In this document: positions 25,111-33,969 of the stretch, in pieces
Layout of the letters: every line of letters begins with the position of its first letter
Position numbering within the stretch: the first letter of the stretch is position 1
Origin: Flavobacterium selenitireducens
GTDB lineage: Bacteria; Bacteroidota; Bacteroidia; Flavobacteriales; Flavobacteriaceae
NCBI RefSeq assembly: GCF_014748335.1
Contig: NZ_JAAVIY010000003.1
Span: 124,001-188,000 of the forward strand
DNA: 64,000 nucleotides
Reading direction: 5' to 3'
The notes under the pieces: model-generated
Seen by the model: only the letters and a program-made list of their open reading frames with translations
The model's database searches: none
What the model was told of the DNA's origin: nothing
Translations under genes and position numbers: made by a program

Positions 25111-26386
25111 ACTCCGGATGTCCATACAAAAGGAATTGCTGTTGTTGCGCCGCGACATCGGGGGCGTGATCATTTTGTTCGCGATGCCTTTGGTTCTGAT
25201 TATAGCTGTTACGCTGATACAACAATCGGCATATGAGCGATCTGGCGATTCCCAGCTTCCGATTTTGATCGTCGACAACGACAAGGGCAGCGTATCCGAA
25301 TCGATTTTTGCCAACATGAAGTCGGCCAAGGCGTTTGACCTCATTACCGATTTGGACGGATCGAAACTCACCGAGGAATCGGCCAAAAACGCGGTGTTCA
25401 GCGGGCGTTATCAACTCGCGATCGTGCTTCCGAAAGATCTGAGTTCCGACCTTCAGATCAAAATCGACCAAAACGTAGAAAAACTGCTCACGAGTTTCGG
25501 CATGGAAGATTCGATAAAAGTCAAACCGCCGACCCGAAAAATCACGCAAAAAGATGTAAAGCTGTATTTCGATCCGGCCGTCCAGATGAGTTTCAAGAAC
25601 GCCGTGATGAACAACATCGACAAAATGATTTCCCAAATCGAGAGCAAGTCGATCTACGACGCGTTCAGCGAACAGTTGGGAACAGATGAAACCCAATCGT
25701 TCGACCAGGAGAGTTTTATAGCGTTCAAGGAAATCAACCCTACATTCGGAAACAAAGAAGTCAAGCCCAATGCGGTTCAGCACAACGTTCCTGCGTGGAC
25801 GCTTTTCGCGATGTTTTTTATCGTAATCCCGCTTTCGATCAATATGGTCAAGGAGAAAAGCCAGGGCACATTCATCAGGTTGCGAACCAATCCGGTTTCG
25901 AGTGCGGTTGTGATTGGAGGGAAAACGCTGACGTACCTGATCATCTGCATGATCCAATTTTATATGATGATCGCCGTCGGAATATGGGTTTTCCCGCTTT
26001 TGGGATTGCCCGCGCTCAACGTAGACGCCAATCTTTTCATGTTGACGATCGTCGCCCTTTTCTCAGGATTAGCCGCGACCGGTTACGGGATTTTGGTGGG
26101 AACGATCGCGAAAACGCAAGAGCAGTCGGCTCCGTTCGGGGCAACTTCCGTCATTGTTTTAGCGGCGCTCGGAGGCGTATGGGTTCCGGTTTTCGCCATG
26201 CCGAAGTTCATGCAGATCGTCGCCCAGTGTTCGCCCATGAATTGGGGACTCAACGCGTTTTACGATGTTTTTTTGCGGAACGCGTCCATTGCCGATATTT
26301 CTACCGACATTGCGCTGTTATTCGCCTTTTTCATAGCCACGACCACTATCGCCTTGTTGTATGACAAAAAGAAAAGAACCGTATAA
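25103..26386 (+). CDS. ABC-2 type transporter permease
   Basis: A 427-residue inner-membrane protein. One N-terminal helix (about 20-40) is followed by a large outside domain of about 190 residues and then five to six helices, ending in a basic tail. VKEKSQGTFIRLRTNPVSSA is the conserved cytoplasmic coupling helix of ABC-2 exporters such as YhfZ/LinK-like systems. It is coupled to the ATPase upstream (8-bp overlap) and to the thioesterase downstream (26-bp overlap). The substrate is inferred to be flexirubin or a precursor. Confidence 0.9.
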   Translation: MHKLRMSIQKELLLLRRDIGGVIILFAMPLVLIIAVTLIQQSAYERSGDSQLPILIVDNDKGSVSESIFANMKSAKAFDLITDLDGSKLTEESAKNAVFSGRYQLAIVLPKDLSSDLQIKIDQNVEKLLTSFGMEDSIKVKPPTRKITQKDVKLYFDPAVQMSFKNAVMNNIDKMISQIESKSIYDAFSEQLGTDETQSFDQESFIAFKEINPTFGNKEVKPNAVQHNVPAWTLFAMFFIVIPLSINMVKEKSQGTFIRLRTNPVSSAVVIGGKTLTYLIICMIQFYMMIAVGIWVFPLLGLPALNVDANLFMLTIVALFSGLAATGYGILVGTIAKTQEQSAPFGATSVIVLAALGGVWVPVFAMPKFMQIVAQCSPMNWGLNAFYDVFLRNASIADISTDIALLFAFFIATTTIALLYDKKKRTV

Positions 26387-26807
26387 ACTGATCCCGGAAC
26401 TTACCACGGAATTCGAGACGCGCGTCCGCTTCAACGAGTGCGATCCGCTCGGCATCGTGTGGCACGGGCATTACATCAAATATTTCGAGGACGGGCGCGA
26501 AGCTTTCGGCAGACGTCACGGCGTTTCCTACCTCGATGTCGCGGCAAGCGGCTATTCGACACCTATCGTAAAGTCCCAGTGCGAGCACAAACTGTCGTTG
26601 CGATACGGCGACGTGGCGACCGTCAAAACCGAATTTTACGACACGCCGGCTGCGAAGATCATCTTTAAATTCACGATTTTCGACACGAACGGAGACGTGG
26701 CCTGCACAGGAGAAACCACTCAGGTTTTCCTTGACGAAAAAGGCGAGCTCCAACTTACGAACCCGCCATTTTGGGCCGAATGGAAACAACGAATGGGATT
26801 GGTGTGA
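26361..26807 (+). CDS. 4-hydroxybenzoyl-CoA thioesterase-like protein
   Basis: A 148-residue hotdog-fold acyl thioesterase. The family mark is RVRFNECDPLGIVWHGHYIK followed by YFEDGREAFG (about 21-50), with the Asp and the G-I/V-V/W-x-H-x-x-Y helix of 4HBT enzymes. It would release a polyene or alkyl acid from its carrier, or clear stalled chains. Its start lies 26 bp inside the permease gene, and its stop shares bases with the next ATG (TGATG). Confidence 0.88.
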   Translation: MTKRKEPYKLIPELTTEFETRVRFNECDPLGIVWHGHYIKYFEDGREAFGRRHGVSYLDVAASGYSTPIVKSQCEHKLSLRYGDVATVKTEFYDTPAAKIIFKFTIFDTNGDVACTGETTQVFLDEKGELQLTNPPFWAEWKQRMGLV

Positions 26808-27946
26808 TGAAGAAGGACGTTTACATATCGGGCATGAATTGCATTACGCCTTTAGGTTTTTCGGTAGAGGAAAACTTCGATAACCTGATTGGCGGAATTT
26901 CGGGAATCAAGCGGCACGAAAATGAAATGGTGCCGAATGCCTATTTTTCGGCTATCGTTGAGGATGCGCGACTGAATGCGGAGTTTGCAAAGAAGTCGTC
27001 GTCAGGAAGCTATACGAAACTCGAAAAGATGATGATTTTGGCGCTTTGTCCGATCGTCGAAAAATCCAAATCCGATCTTGGCACGCGAACCGCATTTTTG
27101 CTCTCCACGACAAAAGGCAACATCACCGCTCTAGAATCCGGGAACATTCAAAAAGCCCAATTACATGATCTGGCACAAACCGTTGCGGATTTTTTCGGTT
27201 TCAAATCAGAACCGATTGTAGTGTCGAACGCCTGCGTGTCGGGTATTTTGGCGATCTCGGTCGCAAAACGCCTGATTCAGTCCGGTCTTTACGACCAAGC
27301 ATTCGTCGTGGCCGGCGATTTGGTTTCCGAATTTGTGTTATCGGGATTCAATTCGTTCCAGGCGATGAGCGATGCGCCTTGTAAGCCGTATTCAAAAAAT
27401 CGTACAGGCGTTACTTTGGGTGAAGCCGCGGCTGCCGTTTTGGTCACCTCGGATGCGTCTCACGCCAACGCCAGAATCCTGGGCGACGGGTCGATGAACG
27501 ATGCCAATCACATTTCCGGCCCTTCCCGAACAGGAGAAGGCTTGGTTCTGAGCGTGGAATCAGCGTTGAAAGAGGCAAATCTCCCGGCGAATAAGATCGA
27601 TTACATCTCGGCCCATGGCACGGCCACTCCGTTCAACGATGAAATGGAAGCCATCGCCTTCAACCGGTTGGGATTACAAGACAAGCCGCTTCACAGCCTG
27701 AAAGGGTTCTACGGGCATACGCTCGGCGCTTCGGGATTGCTGGAAACGGTGATCGGAATCGAAGCGTTGAAGCAGAATAAACTGATTGCCTCAGCGGGTT
27801 TCGATGAAATCGGCGTAAGCCAAAATGTGAACGTCATCCGTGAAAACGAAGACAGATTTTTGCGGTACTTTTTGAAGACAGCATCTGGTTTTGGCGGATG
27901 CAATACGGCTGTCGTTTTCGAGAAAGAAGGGAGTTTTGGGGAGTGA
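26807..27946 (+). CDS. Beta-ketoacyl-ACP synthase, second complete copy
   Basis: A 379-residue FabF-type condensing enzyme from the ATG at 26807, chosen because it overlaps the previous stop as TGATG; the longer frame from 26771 lies within the thioesterase. The triad is Cys143 (SNACVSGILAI), His270 (SAHGTATPFND) and His304 (YGHTLGASGLL). It is rather short and diverged in the N-terminal part, as in the initiating or editing ketosynthases of aryl-polyene clusters. A 69-bp AT-rich repeat spacer follows. Confidence 0.9.
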   Translation: MKKDVYISGMNCITPLGFSVEENFDNLIGGISGIKRHENEMVPNAYFSAIVEDARLNAEFAKKSSSGSYTKLEKMMILALCPIVEKSKSDLGTRTAFLLSTTKGNITALESGNIQKAQLHDLAQTVADFFGFKSEPIVVSNACVSGILAISVAKRLIQSGLYDQAFVVAGDLVSEFVLSGFNSFQAMSDAPCKPYSKNRTGVTLGEAAAAVLVTSDASHANARILGDGSMNDANHISGPSRTGEGLVLSVESALKEANLPANKIDYISAHGTATPFNDEMEAIAFNRLGLQDKPLHSLKGFYGHTLGASGLLETVIGIEALKQNKLIASAGFDEIGVSQNVNVIRENEDRFLRYFLKTASGFGGCNTAVVFEKEGSFGE

Positions 27947-27948
27947 TA

Positions 27949-28010
27949 ATTAGCGAATTAGCGAATGAGGTAATTAGATGATGAGATAATTAGATAATGA
28001 GATAATTGAG
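27949..28010. repeat. AT-rich spacer with ATTAGCGA repeats
   Basis: ATTAGCGA occurs at 27949-27956 and 27957-27964. It is followed by degenerate GATAATTAGAT/GAGATAATT units. The same 8-mer is present three times at 28877-28900, in the next but one intergenic gap. Confidence 0.7.
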
Positions 28011-28015
28011 GGGAT

Positions 28016-28618
28016 TTGGAGGATACACTTTACATAAAATCATATGCTTCGATCGAAAACGGTAAAATTTCGGTTGACGGGAAAACCGTTTTTGAATCGT
28101 CTGTGGCGAATGTGTCGGACTTTTTGAAAGAAAGTGTGCGTCATTTTGGGATTCAGTATCCGAAATTTTTCAAGATGGACAATTTGAGCAAACTCGCATT
28201 TTTGGGATCCGAATTGGTACTGAAGGACAATCCGAATCCTGAAACGGCTCTATTGTTTGCCAACTCGTCCTCTTCTTTAGACACGGACGTCACCTATCAG
28301 GAATCGATTGCCGACAAGGGCAATTACTTCCCGAGCCCCGCGGTGTTTGTGTACACGTTGCCCAATATCTGCCTTGGCGAAATTAGCATACGCCACCAGT
28401 TGAAAACCGAGAATAGTTTCTTTATATTTGGCGCGTTTAATCCTGATTTTTTCATCGGATATGCTGAAAATCTGATAGAAACGGGCAAGGCGGCAAATGT
28501 GCTTTGCGGCTGGACGGAATTGTTTAAGGATGACTACAAGGCGTTCGTTTACCTGGTTTCATCCGAAGGAAAAAAAGCACACACAAAACAAAATATAGAA
28601 TCACTTTATACGAATTGA
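28016..28618 (+). CDS. Short ketosynthase-like protein without active-site Cys
   Basis: A 200-residue protein that aligns by eye with the N-terminal half of the ketosynthase at 28969: ETALLFANSSSSLDTDVTYQ matches the region GLINSTSVGGMDTTEK, and the strand before the nucleophile is present but reads ENSFFIFGAFNPDFF where the other has ISTACSSAANA. It stops before the His motifs. It must therefore be non-catalytic and may be a structural subunit. No ATG is available; TTG at 28016 is the likely start. It lies 1 bp before the second ACP gene, which suggests coupling. Confidence 0.65.
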   Translation: MEDTLYIKSYASIENGKISVDGKTVFESSVANVSDFLKESVRHFGIQYPKFFKMDNLSKLAFLGSELVLKDNPNPETALLFANSSSSLDTDVTYQESIADKGNYFPSPAVFVYTLPNICLGEISIRHQLKTENSFFIFGAFNPDFFIGYAENLIETGKAANVLCGWTELFKDDYKAFVYLVSSEGKKAHTKQNIESLYTN

Positions 28619-28619
28619 C

Positions 28620-28877
28620 ATGGAAGCATTGAAACAAGAATTGAAAGAGAAGATTATCGCGGTTTTGAACCTTGAAGACGTGCAACCGTCGGACATTTCG
28701 AATACGGACGCCCTTTTTGGCGACGGTTTGGGCCTTGATTCGATCGACGCTCTGGAATTGATCGTTTTGTTGGACAAAGACTACGGAATCAAGCTCACGG
28801 ATCCGAAAGAAGGCAAGAATATATTTCAATCGATCGATACGATGGCGGCTTATGTAGAGGCGAACCGGACGAAATAA
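28620..28877 (+). CDS. Acyl carrier protein 2
   Basis: An 85-residue acidic carrier protein. Phosphopantetheine attaches at Ser41 in GLGLDSIDALELIVLLDKDY. It differs clearly from ACP 1, so the two probably serve different steps, for example one the polyene chain and the other the alkyl or starter unit. It is followed directly by a triple ATTAGCGA repeat whose first base is the last base of its stop codon. Confidence 0.95.
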   Translation: MEALKQELKEKIIAVLNLEDVQPSDISNTDALFGDGLGLDSIDALELIVLLDKDYGIKLTDPKEGKNIFQSIDTMAAYVEANRTK

Positions 28878-28900
28878 TTAGCGAATTAGCGAATTAGCGA
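28877..28900. repeat. Tandem ATTAGCGA, three copies
   Basis: Exact 8-bp units at 28877-28884, 28885-28892 and 28893-28900, then a degenerate AT-rich stretch (TTTGTCAATTAGATAACTAA) up to the next gene. Same unit as at 27949-27964. Confidence 0.8.
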
Positions 28901-28968
28901 ATTTGTCAATTAGATAACTAATCAATTTGATAATTGGATAATGCCCTGCGTTGTCTGGAAATGTGCTG

Positions 28969-30168
28969 ATGAATAGAGGAATTGCGATTACCGGAATGGG
29001 AATTATTTCTGCGATCGGAAACAACGTGGACGAGAATTTTCGCGCGTTGACGAATTCGGACAAAGGAATTTCCAGGACCGACAACATCGACACGATCCAC
29101 AAGGATGAGATTATGTTCGGGGAAATCAAGAAGTCGAATGACGATTTGGCGTCCGAACTTGGATTGGCTGCCGATCATAATTTCACGAGAACGGCCTTGC
29201 TGGGCGCTTTCGCTGCGAGACAAGCGGTAGCGAATGCGGGGATTTCGAATATGTCCGAGTACAAAACCGGGCTGATAAATTCGACATCTGTTGGTGGAAT
29301 GGACACGACAGAAAAGCATTATTACGAATATTTCGAGAATCCCGATACGATAAAATTCATTTCGGCCCATGACGGAGGCGACACTTCCCAAAAAATCGCG
29401 GAAATCATCGGTTTGGAAGGATTTGTCACGACAATCTCAACGGCTTGTTCGTCGGCTGCCAATGCGATCATGCTTGGCGCGCGAATGATTAAGGCCGGTA
29501 AACTCGACCGCGTCATTGTTGGCGGAACCGACGGATTGGCGAAATTCACGATCAACGGATTCAAGACGCTGATGATCCTGACCGACACATACAACACGCC
29601 TTTCGACAACGACAGAAAAGGCTTAAACCTTGGTGAAGCCGCTGCTTTCCTGGTTTTGGAATCAGACAAAATCGTGGAAAAGGAAGGTAAAAAAGTGCTT
29701 GCACGGATCACGGGTTACGCGAACGCGAACGACGCTTTCCACCAAACGGCTTCGTCTGAAAATGGGGAAGGCGCGTTTTTGGCGATGCAGAAAGCGTTCA
29801 AGGTTGCGAATCTCGATCCGACGCAAATCGACTACATCAACATGCACGGGACGGCGACTCCAAACAACGATTTGAGCGAAGGTCGGGCCGTAGCCCGTGT
29901 TTATGAAGGAAAAGACGTGCCGGATTTCTCGTCTACGAAAGCTTTTACGGGACATACGTTGGCGGCCGCAGCTGCGATCGAAGCGGTTTATTCCGTTTTG
30001 GCGATACAGAACGGCGTAGTTTATCCGAACCTGAACTTCACGACTAAAATGGCGGAATTCGATTTGGTTCCGCAAACTGAGCTAAAACACAAAAACATCG
30101 ACCACGTTCTGTCTAATTCGTTCGGATTCGGCGGCAACTGCTCGACAGTAATATTTTCGAAGAACTGA
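28969..30168 (+). CDS. Beta-ketoacyl-ACP synthase, third copy (KS of a KS/CLF pair)
   Basis: A 399-residue FabF-type enzyme from the ATG at 28969; the upstream TTG at 28951 adds six poor residues. The triad is Cys160 (ISTACSSAANA), His293 (NMHGTATPNND) and His329 (FTGHTLAAAAA). The stop overlaps the next start (TGATG), and that next protein is a ketosynthase fold without active-site residues. This matches the KS/chain-length-factor arrangement of aryl-polyene type II PKSs, so this is probably the main elongating ketosynthase. Confidence 0.92.
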   Translation: MNRGIAITGMGIISAIGNNVDENFRALTNSDKGISRTDNIDTIHKDEIMFGEIKKSNDDLASELGLAADHNFTRTALLGAFAARQAVANAGISNMSEYKTGLINSTSVGGMDTTEKHYYEYFENPDTIKFISAHDGGDTSQKIAEIIGLEGFVTTISTACSSAANAIMLGARMIKAGKLDRVIVGGTDGLAKFTINGFKTLMILTDTYNTPFDNDRKGLNLGEAAAFLVLESDKIVEKEGKKVLARITGYANANDAFHQTASSENGEGAFLAMQKAFKVANLDPTQIDYINMHGTATPNNDLSEGRAVARVYEGKDVPDFSSTKAFTGHTLAAAAAIEAVYSVLAIQNGVVYPNLNFTTKMAEFDLVPQTELKHKNIDHVLSNSFGFGGNCSTVIFSKN

Positions 30169-31223
30169 TGGCAAAAACCTATATCAACGGCATCGGATGT
30201 GTCTCGGCACAAGCCACGACAGCGGGATTTCCATCGGAATTCACAATTGACGAAAACGCGAATTTCCTCGAGCTCGTCAAACCCGATTACAAGGAGTATT
30301 TCTCTCCTATCGCTTCCCGCAGGATGGCCAAAGGCGTAAAGAACGGCATCGTCGCCTCTACTTTGGCGATGAGGGAATCCGGAGTCGAAAACCTCGACGC
30401 CATCATCACGGGAACGGGAATGGGCTGCATCGAAGATTCCGACAAGTTTCTCAAGGCGATCATCGACAACAACGAACAATTTTTGACGCCGACCTCGTTC
30501 ATCCAATCGACACACAACACCGTGGCTTCGACGATCGCGATCAACTTGGGCTGCAAGGCATATAATTTTACGTATGTGAATGGAGCGGTTTCGTTCGAAT
30601 CGGCTTTGGTTGACGCCAAGTTGCAATTCGATGCCGATGAAGTCTCAAACGTTCTCGTCGGCGGGATAGACGAAATGACCGAATACACAAAGTCGCTGTT
30701 CAAGCTCGCGGGTTTCATCAAGCCAGACGATTCCGGCCCTCACGATGTTTTAGGGTCGAAAACGAAAGCGACGATTTTCAGCGAAGGCGCAACGTTTTTT
30801 ATGTTGTCGGACACAAAATCGGAATCGACATATGCCGAGTTGCTCGACATCGAGACGATCAATAAAGTCGGAGTTGACGCCGTCGCACACAAAGCGATCG
30901 AATTTTTACAAGCGAACAATCTGACGCAACACGACATAGACGCCGTTGTCCTTGGTTTTGACGGAGATGTGGAATTCGACGAATATTACAAGGAATTGGC
31001 GCGTGAATTTGCCTTTACGCCTCAAATTTTCTACAAGCACGTTTCGGGCGAATACAACACCGCTTCAGCCTTTGGATTATACGTTGGGGCGAACGTGTTG
31101 AAAAATCAGGAAGTTCCCCAGCAATTGAAGATCAATGCTGTCGAGAAGCCTTCGTATCACAAGATTTTATTGTACAATCAATATCGCGGCATCGACCATA
31201 GTTTTACGTTGATTTCGATTTAA
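30168..31223 (+). CDS. Chain-length-factor-like ketosynthase homologue
   Basis: A 351-residue ketosynthase-fold protein with the active site gone. The nucleophile position reads YNFTYVNGAVSFES (Asn for Cys), the first His motif reads VVLGFDGDVEFDE, and the second region has YKHVSGEYNTASAFG. Such proteins pair with an active ketosynthase and set chain length. It overlaps the upstream active ketosynthase by 1 bp, as expected for a heterodimer partner. By analogy with aryl-polyene systems it should hold the growing polyene. Confidence 0.85.
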   Translation: MAKTYINGIGCVSAQATTAGFPSEFTIDENANFLELVKPDYKEYFSPIASRRMAKGVKNGIVASTLAMRESGVENLDAIITGTGMGCIEDSDKFLKAIIDNNEQFLTPTSFIQSTHNTVASTIAINLGCKAYNFTYVNGAVSFESALVDAKLQFDADEVSNVLVGGIDEMTEYTKSLFKLAGFIKPDDSGPHDVLGSKTKATIFSEGATFFMLSDTKSESTYAELLDIETINKVGVDAVAHKAIEFLQANNLTQHDIDAVVLGFDGDVEFDEYYKELAREFAFTPQIFYKHVSGEYNTASAFGLYVGANVLKNQEVPQQLKINAVEKPSYHKILLYNQYRGIDHSFTLISI

Positions 31224-31239
31224 GGGTTAAGTGCAAAGT

Positions 31240-31253
31240 TTAAGGTTTAAAGT
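31240..31253. repeat. Third copy of the 14-bp TTAAGGTTTAAAGT repeat
   Basis: Identical to the two tandem copies at 4507-4534. It lies in the 56-bp gap before the deacetylase gene, next to a degenerate relative (TTAAGGGTTAAGTGCAAAGT). Confidence 0.7.
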
Positions 31254-31279
31254 TGTGAAATAACGAGCAATTATATACG

Positions 31280-32056
31280 ATGCGGCATAAAATCGTCACA
31301 CTATCTTTTACCGCAATGGCAATCACACTGGCTCTTTTGAGCCTTTTCGCGTCTTTGAGCTGGTGGTTTTTGGGATTCGCGATTTTGGTTTGGATGACCA
31401 TCGTAGTAATCGGGTCGGCTTGGATCGGCAGCAATTATCACGTAAAAACGCATTGTTCGAACCTGTCCGAAAAGGAAAACAAGATTGCAATCACATTCGA
31501 TGACGGGCCAAGCGAATTCACGCCAAAAGTGTTGGAATTGCTCGAAAGGTTCGGCGTAAAGGCGGCGTTTTTCTGCATCGGGAAGAACGTTGATGCGCAT
31601 CCTGAAATCGTTCGTCAGATGTTTCAAAACGGTCATATCGTGGCCAACCACAGTTATCTTCACGGCAAAGATTTCGATTGGAAGAACTCCGGAGAAGTCC
31701 TGTCGGAACTGGCGAAAACCGATGAAGCAATCTCAAAAGTATGCGGCAGGAAACCGCGATTCTTCCGACCACCGTATGGCGTGACGAACCCGTCTATCGC
31801 AAAGGCGCTCCAGGTCACCAAACACGACGTCATCGGTTGGAACATTCGTTCGATGGATGGCTTCAGCAAAGATGAAAACGCTATTTATGAGCGGATTGTC
31901 CGACAGATAAAGCCAGGTGCGATTATTTTAATGCACGACACTTCTCAGGTTACCGTGAACGTTTTGGAACGGATATTGTTAACTTTGCGCGAGAAAAATT
32001 TTAAAATCGTTCCGATCGACGCGCTTCTCGGATTGACTGCTTATGAAGAAGATTAG
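31280..32056 (+). CDS. Polysaccharide deacetylase (CE4, NodB domain)
   Basis: A 258-residue membrane-anchored deacetylase. Two hydrophobic segments (about 8-27 and 28-50) precede the NodB domain, with ITFDDGPS (catalytic Asp74, metal Asp75), NHSYLHG (metal His124 and His128), RPPYG and IILMHD. All metal and catalytic motifs are intact. CE4 enzymes remove N- or O-acyl groups from sugars at the cell surface. In this locus it may act on a sugar carried by the pigment or its anchor, together with the GT2 protein at 35518. The start of lolA lies 14 bp inside its end. Confidence 0.92.
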   Translation: MRHKIVTLSFTAMAITLALLSLFASLSWWFLGFAILVWMTIVVIGSAWIGSNYHVKTHCSNLSEKENKIAITFDDGPSEFTPKVLELLERFGVKAAFFCIGKNVDAHPEIVRQMFQNGHIVANHSYLHGKDFDWKNSGEVLSELAKTDEAISKVCGRKPRFFRPPYGVTNPSIAKALQVTKHDVIGWNIRSMDGFSKDENAIYERIVRQIKPGAIILMHDTSQVTVNVLERILLTLREKNFKIVPIDALLGLTAYEED

Positions 32057-32666
32057 TTTTTTACTGCTGTTTTTTATCGGATTCCAGACTTTTGCGCAAC
32101 AAGCGATGTCAGCATCTGAAATTGCCGATTTCAAGAAGAAAGTGAATGCGGCCTCGGCCACGATCAAAACGATGACGACGGATTTCGTCCAATACAAACA
32201 CATGGATTTTTTGGCGAAAGATGTTGAAACGTCCGGAAAAATGGCGTTCAAAGAGCCAAATTCCCTGGCCTGGCAGTATAAAAAACCGTACAATTACTCG
32301 ATTGTGTTCAAATCGGGAAAAATCTTCATCAACGACGAGGGCAAAAAGAGCCAGATGGACGCCAAATCGAACAAGACGTTTTCCAAGATCAACAAACTGA
32401 TCGTAGGAAGCGTTTCCGGCCAAATGTTCGACGATAAGGAATTCGCCATTTCGTATTACAAATCGGCTGGTTTCGACATCGCGCGTTTCGTCCCTAAAGA
32501 CGCGTCACTCAAAAAATACATCAAGCAAGTCGAGTTGAGTTTCGACAAAAAAGAAGGAACGGTCGAACAGGTCCGCCTGCTCGAATCCGAAACCGACTAC
32601 ACCAAAATCGTCTTCAAAAACAAGATTCTCAATGCAAAAGTTGACGATTCCGCTTTTAGCAATTAG
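32043..32666 (+). CDS. LolA-like periplasmic lipid/lipoprotein carrier
   Basis: A 207-residue exported protein with signal peptide MKKISFLLLFFIGFQTFAQ and a LolA-type half-barrel: DFVQYKHMDFLAKDVETSGK, FKEPNSLAWQYKKPY, and later KYIKQVELSFDKKEGTV. LolA carries hydrophobic cargo across the periplasm. Such homologues are regular members of aryl-polyene and flexirubin clusters, where cargo is probably the pigment lipid rather than lipoproteins. It overlaps both neighbours (14 and 35 bp). Confidence 0.88.
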   Translation: MKKISFLLLFFIGFQTFAQQAMSASEIADFKKKVNAASATIKTMTTDFVQYKHMDFLAKDVETSGKMAFKEPNSLAWQYKKPYNYSIVFKSGKIFINDEGKKSQMDAKSNKTFSKINKLIVGSVSGQMFDDKEFAISYYKSAGFDIARFVPKDASLKKYIKQVELSFDKKEGTVEQVRLLESETDYTKIVFKNKILNAKVDDSAFSN

Positions 32667-33243
32667 TTTTCTGCTTGCTGTCGGATGCGCCCCGAGGCCA
32701 AAACCGAGCGCGTTCCCTCAAACGGCAACGGTCGTGAATCCGTATTTTTCAGATAAATCCCAAGACTACACCTATCGCACCAAAATTGCGGTCTACGGAC
32801 ACGAACTCAACGGGATTTTGATTGCCAAAAAGATCTCTGATTCCGTTCATCGCGTCGTGCTGACGACCGATTTTGGGAATACGTTGCTCGATTTCGAAAT
32901 CGGGCAGCAAAGTTTCCGGAAGAATGCGATCGTCGACGATCTCGATCGCAAAATCATCGTCAATACGTTGCGCGACGATTTCCGATTGCTTTTTCGGGAG
33001 ACGTACGCAATTCCGGAGCTGGACGGGCACACCGGCGATTTAGAGGTTTTTGCTGTTGAAGGTCGCGACCATTACCAAATTTCGTTTTCTGGCAATAAAC
33101 TGATTTCCATTTCAAAAGGAAGTCGAAAGAAAGAAAAGGTTTCTGTAGGATTTGTCAGCACAAACGATAAATTTGCCGATACGATCGAAATCCATCATCG
33201 CGATATAAAGCTGAACATCGAGATGCGTCATTTCGCGCCTTGA
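32632..33243 (+). CDS. Lipoprotein of the pigment locus
   Basis: A 203-residue predicted lipoprotein. The signal peptide ends in the lipobox LLAVGC with Cys19. The mature part is mixed beta (YRTKIAVYGHELNGILIAKK, VVLTTDFGNTLLDFEIGQQS), a shape like small outer-membrane acceptor lipoproteins (LolB-like). It overlaps lolA by 35 bp, which fits a carrier-acceptor pair. No family name is certain. Confidence 0.75.
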   Translation: MQKLTIPLLAISFLLAVGCAPRPKPSAFPQTATVVNPYFSDKSQDYTYRTKIAVYGHELNGILIAKKISDSVHRVVLTTDFGNTLLDFEIGQQSFRKNAIVDDLDRKIIVNTLRDDFRLLFRETYAIPELDGHTGDLEVFAVEGRDHYQISFSGNKLISISKGSRKKEKVSVGFVSTNDKFADTIEIHHRDIKLNIEMRHFAP

Positions 33244-33276
33244 TTTGCCAATGTCGAAAAACCAAACACAAAAGCC

Positions 33277-33885
33277 ATGAAAAAGCTGCTTACACTGATC
33301 ATCGCCTTGGGCTGCTCGATTGCGTATGCCCAACCTAAATTCACACCCGGACTTCGCGGAGGCGTGAACTTCTCCAAGATTTCCGATACCGACCTCGGCT
33401 TCAAGCCAGATTTTTACGCCGGCGTATTTACCGGTGTAAAGTTTAACAAATATTACACCTTGCAGCCTGAATTCGGTTATTCAAGACAAGGAGCGAAGGG
33501 CGATTTCGATTACCAGAGCGGGGGCCAAACCGTTTCGGAAGACATCGATATTTCGCTACAGTATTTTACGGTCGCCATCATCAACAAGATCACGTTCGTC
33601 GATCGCGTGTCGATTTTGGTCGGTCCTACGGTTGATTTTCTTGTGTACAACAGCGACAATGTCAGCGTCAACAATTATACTGATGTGGGCTTGACGTTAG
33701 GTCTTGGCTGTCGCCTCGTAGACGGGCTCGAATTGGAATTCCGCGTCAAAAAAGGATTCGTGAGCACGATCGACGACGATATCTTTACCGATTCGACAGC
33801 GTTTCTAGAATTCGACCAAACCTCGAACCTCGCGCTGCAGCTCGGGCTTTCTTATACGTTCAATTCCCGTCCCTCATCCAAATAA
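33277..33885 (+). CDS. Outer-membrane beta-barrel (porin-like) protein 1
   Basis: A 202-residue exported protein with a signal peptide ending in AYAQ. It has alternating strands typical of an eight-stranded OMP_b-brl/PorT-like barrel: GLRGGVNFSKI, YTLQPEFGYSRQGAKG, GPTVDFLVYN and a C-terminal strand LALQLGLSYTFN. It is clearly paralogous to the next gene. It may help place pigment in the outer membrane, or it may be a passenger. Confidence 0.82.
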   Translation: MKKLLTLIIALGCSIAYAQPKFTPGLRGGVNFSKISDTDLGFKPDFYAGVFTGVKFNKYYTLQPEFGYSRQGAKGDFDYQSGGQTVSEDIDISLQYFTVAIINKITFVDRVSILVGPTVDFLVYNSDNVSVNNYTDVGLTLGLGCRLVDGLELEFRVKKGFVSTIDDDIFTDSTAFLEFDQTSNLALQLGLSYTFNSRPSSK

Positions 33886-33969
33886 CGTAATTCGGAATCG
33901 AGGTGCATTTCTGTAGCTTCGATTTTGAAACCCGGCGATTCCCGCAGGCAACATTTACATTTTGACACT

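Noticed and set aside
27949-28968. CRISPR array suggested by ATTAGCGA repeats
   Set aside because: The units are 8 bp, directly tandem and without spacers; no cas genes are near.
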